Below are positions 1-4,233 of a stretch of 5,042 bases of DNA, in pieces (position 1 is the stretch's first letter; the number at the start of each line of letters is the position of its first letter). Made by a program: the position numbers and the translations under genes. Location: assembly GCA_903882725.1 (NCBI GenBank), contig CAIRYF010000381.1:1-5042 (forward strand), in the 5' to 3' direction. The stretch comes from an uncultured Simplicispira sp. (GTDB lineage: Bacteria; Pseudomonadota; Gammaproteobacteria; Burkholderiales; Burkholderiaceae_C). The notes under the pieces are model-generated. The model saw only the letters and a program-made list of their open reading frames with translations, had not been told where the DNA came from and searched no databases.

Positions 1-200
1 CCGGCGACAATGGGCGCTTGGCGCACAACACGGCGCTGGCGCGGTCGATTCGCCACCGTTTCCCCTACATCGATCCGCTGCACCACTTGCAGGTCGAACT
101 GGTGCGCCGCTGGCGCGCCGGTGAGGGCGACGACCGGGTGCAAACTGGCATCCACATCTCCATCAACGGCATTGCAGCGGGGCTGCGCAATACGGGTTAA
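1..200 (+). CDS. ppc: Phosphoenolpyruvate carboxylase, C-terminal end (partial)
   Basis: Only the last 65 codons are present (frame begins at base 3, TAA at 198-200); the gene starts outside the window. PEPC carboxylates phosphoenolpyruvate with bicarbonate to give oxaloacetate, refilling the TCA cycle in the cytoplasm. The fragment carries the hallmark end of the family: [15 protein letters not shown] at fragment residues 22-36 and the terminal [12 protein letters not shown]. By alignment from memory with E. coli PEPC, Arg19 of the fragment (bases 57-59) matches R832 and Asn63 (bases 189-191) matches N881, both ligands of the allosteric inhibitor L-aspartate, so feedback inhibition is probably kept. 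The fragment is intact, without frameshift. It converges on hemW, with 84 bp between the stop codons. No intrinsic terminator with a T-run is visible after it. Confidence 0.95.
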   Translation, partial: GDNGRLAHNTALARSIRHRFPYIDPLHHLQVELVRRWRAGEGDDRVQTGIHISINGIAAGLRNTG

Positions 201-230
201 GGCACCAAGATAAGCGGCGGCGTCATGTGG

Positions 231-287
231 TTGCTATTTATTTAATAGCTACAACCGCTTATTCTATAAGGGCTATAGGCTGTTTTA
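231..287 (+). repeat. Interspersed intergenic repeat, copy 1
   Basis: This AT-rich element lies in the convergent ppc/hemW gap. It matches 2160-2217 read on the minus strand at 42 of 56 ungapped positions (about 75%). The shared blocks are TTGCT, TAATAGCT, AACCGC, CTATAAGG and AGGC followed by a T-run. It can form two tandem hairpins: GCTATT (233-238) with AATAGC (244-249), extendable by GGTT (229-232) pairing with AACC (253-256), and CTTAT (258-262) with ATAAG (266-270). From memory it resembles a short palindromic repeat frequent between genes in Comamonadaceae. It carries no coding capacity. Its last three bases (285-287) are the hemW stop codon on the opposite strand. Its function is unknown; an mRNA 3'-end stabiliser or boundary for both converging transcripts is possible. 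Confidence 0.75.
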
Positions 288-300
288 AGCCAAAAACAGC
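279..300. repeat. Perfect 8-bp inverted repeat across the hemW stop codon
   Basis: GCTGTTTT (279-286) and AAAACAGC (293-300) are exact reverse complements separated by six bases. The structure joins the tail of the intergenic repeat to the last codons of hemW and contains the hemW stop. Neither strand shows a T-run after the stem, so it does not look like a classical intrinsic terminator. It may be a 3'-end hairpin or chance in an A/T-rich patch. Confidence 0.35.
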
Positions 301-1535
301 GCCTGCAAGTCGCTCAGAAAGTCAAAGCCGCGCTCGGTCGGGCGCACATGGGCCATGCCGCGCTCAATCAGCCCCTTGCGCTCGGCCTCGTCCAACGCTT
401 TGGCTATCGAAGTGACGGCCAGTCCGGTGCGCTCAACATAGTCTGAGAGCGCAAAACCACTGCGCAGGCGCAGCGCGTTGAGCATGTATTCAAACGGCAA
501 ATCGGCGCGGCGCACATCCTCGTCTTGTGCCACGGCGTGGCCAGCCAGCGCGTGCTCCATGTAGCGCGCTGGGTCGCGAAAACGCGTCTGGCGCACCACC
601 CGGTGGGCAAAACTGAGCTTGCTGTGCGCCCCAGCGCCAATGCCCAAGTAGTCGCCAAACTGCCAGTAATTGGTGTTGTGCCAACACGCGTGATTGGGCT
701 TGGCGTAGGCCGATATTTCGTAGCGTCCCAGGCCCGCTTGGCCGGTCAGCTCGGTGATGCGGTCGAGCATGGCGTAGGCATCGTCGTCGGTCGGAATGGC
801 GGGCGCAAACTTGGCAAACAGCGTGTTGGGCTCGATGGTCAGGTGGTAGATGGAAATGTGCGGCGGCGCAAACCCCAGCGCGGTGCGCACATCTTGCTCC
901 AGCTCGGCCATGCTTTGGCCGGGCAGCGCATACATGATGTCCAGATTGAAGGTGTCAAAGGCTTGCGCCGCTTCTTGCACCGCCGCCAGCGCCTGCGCCC
1001 GGTCGTGTACCCGGCCCAGCGCTTGCAAATGCCGGTCGTTAAAGCTTTGCACGCCAATGGACAGCCGCGTCACGCCCGCCGCGCGAAAGGCGCGAAAGCG
1101 GTCTTTCTCAAAGGTGCCGGGGTTGGCTTCGAGGGTGATTTCGCAGCCCGGTGCCAGCGGCAAACGCGCGCGAATGTCGCCCAGCAGCCGGTCAATGGCT
1201 TGCGGCGAGAACAAACTGGGCGTGCCACCGCCCATAAAAATGCTGTGGACTTGGCGGCCCCAAACCAGTGGCAGCGCCGCCTCTAAATCAGCCAGCAGCG
1301 CATCGAGATAGCGCTGCTCGGGGAGGGCGGTGTTGCTTGCGCTGCTGCCAGCGCCCTGCCACTCGTGCGAGTTGAAGTCGCAATACGGGCATTTTTTTAG
1401 GCACCACGGCAGATGCACATACAGCGACAGCGGCGGCAAACTGGTCAGCTGCAACAAGCCGGGGCGCAGGTAATGCTGGATGTCGCGCGGTGCGACCGGG
1501 ACGGTTTCGTCTACGGGAACGATAGGAATGACCAT
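285..1535 (-). CDS. hemW: Radical-SAM heme chaperone HemW
   Basis: The 416-residue product belongs to the HemN/HemW radical SAM family. The 4Fe-4S motif CxxxCxxC is Cys45, Cys49 and Cys52, and the next position but one is Phe54. Coproporphyrinogen dehydrogenase HemN has a fourth Cys there, so this is HemW, which binds heme and passes it to target proteins rather than oxidising coproporphyrinogen. Further family marks are GGGTPS (102-107), EANPGT (136-141), GVQSF (161-165) and the heme-linked HNxxYW motif (286-291), then a C-terminal HemN-type domain. The first 33 residues precede the LPPLSLYVHLPW segment where E. coli HemW begins; such an extension is remembered as usual in related betaproteobacteria. 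It starts 19 bp after the rdgB stop, with only a weak GAG seven bases before the ATG, so it probably depends on read-through from rdgB. Older databases may call it an oxygen-independent coproporphyrinogen III oxidase. Confidence 0.93.
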   Translation of the reverse strand: MVIPIVPVDETVPVAPRDIQHYLRPGLLQLTSLPPLSLYVHLPWCLKKCPYCDFNSHEWQGAGSSASNTALPEQRYLDALLADLEAALPLVWGRQVHSIFMGGGTPSLFSPQAIDRLLGDIRARLPLAPGCEITLEANPGTFEKDRFRAFRAAGVTRLSIGVQSFNDRHLQALGRVHDRAQALAAVQEAAQAFDTFNLDIMYALPGQSMAELEQDVRTALGFAPPHISIYHLTIEPNTLFAKFAPAIPTDDDAYAMLDRITELTGQAGLGRYEISAYAKPNHACWHNTNYWQFGDYLGIGAGAHSKLSFAHRVVRQTRFRDPARYMEHALAGHAVAQDEDVRRADLPFEYMLNALRLRSGFALSDYVERTGLAVTSIAKALDEAERKGLIERGMAHVRPTERGFDFLSDLQALFLA

Positions 1536-1554
1536 ACAACGACTCAGGGGGAAT

Positions 1555-2157
1555 TCACTTCAGCCAGCGCTCGCGCAGCAGCGCCAGCATTTGCTGCGAC
1601 GAACTGCCACGGTGGCTGTAGGCATTTTTGACTGCGTCGGGCAATTCGGCAAAGGTCTTGCCCAGTTGCGGCAGAAACATCACCGGGTCAAAGCCAAAGC
1701 CGTTGCTGCCGCGGCGTTCGCGGGTGATTTCGCCGACCACGCGGCCAACGGCAATCAACGGCTCGGGGTCTTGTGGGCTGCGCACGGCCACCAGCGTACT
1801 GACCATGGCGGCGCGGCGCTGGTCTTGGCCTTGCAGTTGTTCCAGCAGCGCGCGCACGTTGTTGTCATCGCTTTTGTCGTAGCCAAACTGGGTGCAGTAG
1901 TGCGCCGTGTCCACGCCCGGCAGGCCACCAAAGGCATCGACGCACAGGCCGGCGTCGTCGGCAATGGCAGGCAGGCCGGTGTGGGCGGCGGCAAAGCGCG
2001 CTTTGGCCAGGGCGTTTTCAACAAAGGTGCAGTGCGGCTCCTCGGCCTCGCCCACGCCCAGGTCGGCTTGGCGAATCAGCTCCACGCCCAGCGGCGCAAA
2101 CATCGCCTGCAGCTCGGCCAGTTTGCCGTGGTTATTGGATGCCAATACGATTTTCAT
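1555..2157 (-). CDS. rdgB: dITP/XTP pyrophosphatase (RdgB/HAM1 family)
   Basis: The 200-residue cytoplasmic enzyme hydrolyses dITP, ITP, XTP and dXTP to the monophosphate and pyrophosphate, keeping deaminated purines out of DNA and RNA. Length and motifs fit the family: SNNHGK (7-12) for phosphate binding, TFVENALAKAR (44-54), IADDAGLCVDA (65-75) with Asp68 matching the proposed catalytic Asp69 of E. coli, the substrate-gripping GFGFDP (153-158), and SHRG (181-184). The ATG at 2157 begins the typical MKIVLASNN start, so the start is firm. It lies 63 bp downstream of the phosphatase gene, the gap being almost wholly an interspersed repeat, and 19 bp before hemW. The rdgB-hemW order is common in proteobacteria. 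In many relatives rph is remembered just upstream; it is absent here. The reading frame is intact. Confidence 0.95.
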   Translation of the reverse strand: MKIVLASNNHGKLAELQAMFAPLGVELIRQADLGVGEAEEPHCTFVENALAKARFAAAHTGLPAIADDAGLCVDAFGGLPGVDTAHYCTQFGYDKSDDNNVRALLEQLQGQDQRRAAMVSTLVAVRSPQDPEPLIAVGRVVGEITRERRGSNGFGFDPVMFLPQLGKTFAELPDAVKNAYSHRGSSSQQMLALLRERWLK

Positions 2158-2159
2158 GG

Positions 2160-2217
2160 TAAAAAGTGCCTCTAGTCCTTATAGGACGTGCGGTTACAGC
2201 TATTATTTAATGAGCAA
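2160..2217 (-). repeat. Interspersed intergenic repeat, copy 2
   Basis: Read on the minus strand, this 58-bp element aligns with 231-287 at about 75% identity. It fills nearly all of the 63-bp gap between the phosphatase stop (2221) and the rdgB ATG (2157). It holds the perfect hairpin GTCCT-ATA-AGGAC (2187-2175 on the minus strand), which occupies the same place as the CTTAT/ATAAG hairpin of copy 1 but is built from partly different bases. The first hairpin (GCTATT/AATAGC in copy 1) is largely broken here. It points in the direction of transcription of rdgB, so if transcribed it forms the rdgB leader. It also contains a TATAAG hexamer, one base off the -10 consensus, but no convincing -35 lies 16-18 bp upstream. 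Confidence 0.75.
2169..2172 (-). promoter_or_regulatory. Possible rdgB ribosome binding site inside the repeat
   Basis: GAGG on the minus strand lies 11 bases before the rdgB ATG and is the only Shine-Dalgarno-like sequence near that start. It falls in the CTAGAGGC block of repeat copy 2. In copy 1 the same place reads CTATAGGC, which lacks GAGG. The spacing is longer than the usual 5-9 bases, so the site is weak or incidental. Confidence 0.35.
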
Positions 2218-2220
2218 AAA

Positions 2221-3138
2221 TCAGCCTTTGCGCGCGGCAGAGCGGCGAATGGCTTCGTTGATTTCGGCAATGGAGCGCTCGATGGCTTCGTCGTCAAAGT
2301 CGTCAGCGTTGTCAGCGTCGTCCCCCCATCCATCCATCGGGCCCGCCTGAATGGTGGAGGCAAACATATCGCCGTCAATGCCGTCGGTGGACACCCCTTG
2401 GGTGGACTCAAAGGGGTCGGGCGTCTCCCACTCCAGCGCTATGACGGTGACGTTGTCGCTGCTCTCGCCAGCGGTGCGCAGGGCGCTTTCGACCAGCTCG
2501 GGAACCGCTTGCGAGACCGGCAAGCGCACCATCTCGCGGGTGATTTTTTCGTCGCTAAGAGTGCCCCACAGACCGTCTGAGCACAGCAAAATCCGATCAC
2601 CCTGCTCTAGCGGCATGGGGCCAGCCATATCGTAAATAGGCCGGGTGGGCGAGCCCAGACAGGTAAACAGCACGTTGCGGTTGATGTGCGCCAGGTTGGG
2701 CGGAGCGTTGCGCAGCTCAATGTACGAGTGGTCGCGCGTGCGCATCAGTAATTCGCCTGCGCGCACCATATACAGACGCGAGTCGCCGCAGTGAACCCAC
2801 GTAGCGCTGCCGCCTTGCAGCACCGCAGCCACCAACGTGGTGCGCGGCGAATCGAGCGCGCCTTTGTCGCTGGCGTAACGCAAAATTTGGTGGTGCGCTG
2901 CCAGCAGGGCCGACGACAAAAACTCTTGCACATCGACCAGTCCCGGCTTGGCCTGGCTCTGAAAGCGAGCCGCAATCGTCTGCAGCGCAATCTGCGCCGC
3001 TATGTCGCCATCAGGGTGCCCGCCCATGCCGTCAGCCAGCACAAACAGCCCCGCTTCGCGCGTGTAACAGTAGCCCATGCGATCTTCATTTTTTTTACGG
3101 CCACCCCGGCGGCTAATTTGAAAGACAGAAAATTTCAT
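2221..3138 (-). CDS. PP2C-type (PPM family) Ser/Thr protein phosphatase
   Basis: The 305-residue protein has a complete PP2C catalytic domain at about residues 1-236, followed by an acidic tail. The metal-binding motifs are present: NED (17-19), DGMGGH (36-41) with Gly44, TT (100-101), GDSRLY (118-123), SDGLW (187-191) and DNVTV (228-232). Such enzymes use two or more Mn/Mg ions to remove phosphate from Ser/Thr. No signal peptide or membrane segment is seen, so it is cytosolic. The ATG overlaps the kinase stop (ATGA, 3138-3135) and has no Shine-Dalgarno of its own, implying translational coupling; the kinase is its obvious partner and maybe its substrate. Residues 237-305 lie beyond the catalytic core and include a run of xDD triplets (272-283) and a probable helix, EAIERSIAEINEAIRRSAARKG without break to the end. 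It resembles Stp and PppA types, but no type VI secretion genes are nearby, so no symbol is given. Confidence 0.93.
   Translation of the reverse strand: MKFSVFQISRRGGRKKNEDRMGYCYTREAGLFVLADGMGGHPDGDIAAQIALQTIAARFQSQAKPGLVDVQEFLSSALLAAHHQILRYASDKGALDSPRTTLVAAVLQGGSATWVHCGDSRLYMVRAGELLMRTRDHSYIELRNAPPNLAHINRNVLFTCLGSPTRPIYDMAGPMPLEQGDRILLCSDGLWGTLSDEKITREMVRLPVSQAVPELVESALRTAGESSDNVTVIALEWETPDPFESTQGVSTDGIDGDMFASTIQAGPMDGWGDDADNADDFDDEAIERSIAEINEAIRRSAARKG
2290..2325 (-). repeat. In-frame 9-bp tandem repeat encoding xDD triplets
   Basis: Four adjacent 9-bp units on the plus strand (gtcgtcaaa, gtcgtcagc, gttgtcagc, gtcgtcccc) are in phase with the phosphatase codons. They encode GDD-ADN-ADD-FDD, residues 272-283. 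The units differ at only a few bases, which suggests local duplication. Nine-base steps preserve the frame, so copy number could vary between strains without breaking the gene. Confidence 0.6.
3135..3138 (-). promoter_or_regulatory. ATGA stop/start overlap of kinase and phosphatase
   Basis: On the minus strand the four bases ATGA contain the phosphatase start (ATG, 3138-3136) and the kinase stop (TGA, 3137-3135). No purine-rich ribosome binding site precedes the ATG (upstream bases read GCGTTGAAACCAAA), so the phosphatase is probably made by ribosomes that have just ended the kinase. This would fix the ratio of the two proteins. Confidence 0.8.
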
Positions 3139-4151
3139 TTTGGTTTCAACGCAAAGCCAGCGGCATCCCCCATTTTCTGCACATTCTTCTTGGTGTCAGA
3201 CACCAAGGTATCGAGCTGCAAGCGCATTTTTTCGGCGACGGTGAGCTTGGTGTAGCGCCGCTCGCCCTCGCGCGAGAGTTCTTTTTGCAGCGCAAACACC
3301 GACTGTGGACGCGACAACGGATCCATTGCCATACACCACTCCACCACTTCAATCAAATTGTCGGAATACACCCCGCGCAGCTTGGTCAACGCCAGCGAAA
3401 GCCGGTCTTTGTCATGGCGTTGGGGCGCTTCGTTGGGCGGAAAGCCCTGCATACAGGCGTACATACAGGCACCAATAGCGTAAATATCTGTCCACGGCCC
3501 CATCGAGGAATCGCGCCGGTACATCTCGGGCGCAGCAAAGCCGGGCGTGTACATCGGGCGAATGAAGTTGCCTTCTTTGGACAACACCTCGCGCGCGGCG
3601 CCAAAGTCAATCAGCACCGCCTTGTTGTCGTCGGTGATAAAAATGTTGGCTGGCTTGATATCCAAGTGCAGCATCTTGTGTTGATGCACGATGCGCATCC
3701 CGCGCAGCACCTCGTCAAACAGCGAGCGGATGGTGGACTCGCGAAAGACTTTTTCAGCCTTCAAGTCGCGTGCGGTGATGATGAAGTCTTGCAAAGTGGC
3801 ACCCTCCAAGTAATTCATCACCATGTAGACGGTTTCGTTCTCGCGAAAGAAATTCAGCACGCTGACCACCGAGGCGTGCGAAATTTGCGCCAAGGCGCGG
3901 CCTTCTTCAAAAAAGCTTTTCAGGCCAAGGCGATACAGCGAGAGTTTTTCTGGCTGCACCCGAGGCAGCAATTCGCCCACAGCGCGCGTAGCCAAGGACG
4001 AAGGCAGGTACTCTTTGATGGCCACTTGCTGGCCTTCGCCATCAATTGCCAAATAGACCACGCCAAAGCCACCTGAAGAGACGCGGCGCACTACACGATA
4101 GCCACCGATGACGGTATCGGGCGGCAGCGGCGCCGGTTTGGTTTTTGACAT
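3135..4151 (-). CDS. Hanks-type Ser/Thr protein kinase, soluble, non-RD
   Basis: The 338-residue protein is a eukaryotic-like Ser/Thr kinase that would transfer the ATP gamma-phosphate to Ser/Thr of cytosolic proteins. Visible elements in order: glycine loop SGGFGVVY (26-33), VAIKEY with the ATP lysine Lys46, helix-C glutamate probably Glu83, catalytic loop HLDIKPANI (162-170) with Asp164, Lys166 and Asn169, DFG (182-184), PGFAAPE (203-209), DIYAIG (222-227) and the late Arg281. The catalytic loop reads HLD instead of HRD, making it a non-RD kinase, as is frequent among bacterial members. There is no membrane segment and no PASTA, FHA or other sensor; only a Lys-rich tail (about 300-338). Apparently every catalytic residue is present. 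The ATG at 4151 sits 16 residues before the first strand and has no good Shine-Dalgarno; a 10-bp palindrome, TTTGCGCAAA (4154-4163), lies there instead. It is first in the block and coupled to the phosphatase. Substrates are unknown. Confidence 0.93.
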   Translation of the reverse strand: MSKTKPAPLPPDTVIGGYRVVRRVSSGGFGVVYLAIDGEGQQVAIKEYLPSSLATRAVGELLPRVQPEKLSLYRLGLKSFFEEGRALAQISHASVVSVLNFFRENETVYMVMNYLEGATLQDFIITARDLKAEKVFRESTIRSLFDEVLRGMRIVHQHKMLHLDIKPANIFITDDNKAVLIDFGAAREVLSKEGNFIRPMYTPGFAAPEMYRRDSSMGPWTDIYAIGACMYACMQGFPPNEAPQRHDKDRLSLALTKLRGVYSDNLIEVVEWCMAMDPLSRPQSVFALQKELSREGERRYTKLTVAEKMRLQLDTLVSDTKKNVQKMGDAAGFALKPK

Positions 4152-4166
4152 ATTTTGCGCAAAGAA

Positions 4167-4195
4167 TTTGGAGGCTGAAACAGAAACCGGATAAT
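4167..4195 (+). promoter_or_regulatory. Candidate sigma70 promoter for yicC
   Basis: GATAAT (4190-4195) matches five of six -10 consensus bases. With a 17-bp spacer the -35 is TTTGGA (4167-4172), only three of six. The start of transcription would be near 4202, giving a leader of about 32 bases. A perfect TTGACA occurs at 4145-4150, but no -10 lies at proper distance from it. Confidence 0.35.
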
Positions 4196-4220
4196 CCCCC
4201 GATCACTAGCAACCACACAA
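4191..4220 (-). promoter_or_regulatory. Candidate sigma70 promoter for the kinase-phosphatase genes
   Basis: Read on the minus strand, TTGTGT (4220-4215), an 18-bp spacer and GATTAT (4196-4191) form a plausible sigma70 promoter. Transcription would begin near 4184, about 33 bases before the kinase ATG. Its -10 overlaps the yicC -10 on the other strand, so RNA polymerase could bind in only one direction at a time. Confidence 0.3.
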
Positions 4221-4232
4221 GTCCACAAGTCC
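4217..4232 (+). repeat. Perfect tandem 8-bp direct repeat before yicC
   Basis: ACAAGTCC occurs twice without a gap (4217-4224 and 4225-4232), ending one base before the yicC ATG. It occupies the place of the ribosome binding site and contains no Shine-Dalgarno. It also overlaps the candidate -35 of the divergent kinase promoter. It could be an operator or a small slippage duplication. Confidence 0.5.
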
Positions 4233-4233
4233 C

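Noticed and set aside
229..270. Tandem hairpins of repeat copy 1 as a bidirectional intrinsic terminator for ppc and hemW.
   Set aside because: The stems are AT-rich and neither strand has a T-run directly after a GC-rich stem. Transcript-end mapping would decide.
525..1286. Plus-strand open frame of 253 codons inside hemW.
   Set aside because: It is antisense to conserved HemW motifs and its translation looks like complementary-strand codon bias, with no recognisable domain.
285..1535. Calling this gene hemN (oxygen-independent coproporphyrinogen III oxidase).
   Set aside because: The fourth Cys of the HemN motif CxxxCxxCxC is Phe54 here and the HNxxYW motif is present, which fits HemW.
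1480..2175. Plus-strand open frame of 231 codons across rdgB.
   Set aside because: It mirrors RdgB codons, has no domain and no ribosome binding site, and runs into the intergenic repeat.
3285..4076. Plus-strand open frame of 263 codons inside the kinase gene.
   Set aside because: The minus-strand kinase explains this DNA with all catalytic motifs; the antisense product is His/Gln-rich with no family signature.
4145..4150. Perfect TTGACA (-35 consensus) on the plus strand at the kinase start.
   Set aside because: At 16-18 bp spacing the following hexamers (such as TTGGAG) do not resemble a -10, so it is probably chance.
2221..4151. Defence system or type VI secretion regulator built on the kinase and phosphatase.
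   Set aside because: No nuclease, transposase, FHA or secretion component is adjacent, and all neighbours are conserved housekeeping genes.
4154..4163. Palindrome TTTGCGCAAA just before the kinase ATG, as a possible operator.
   Set aside because: Ten bases without flanking symmetry is weak evidence and no second copy is seen in the window.
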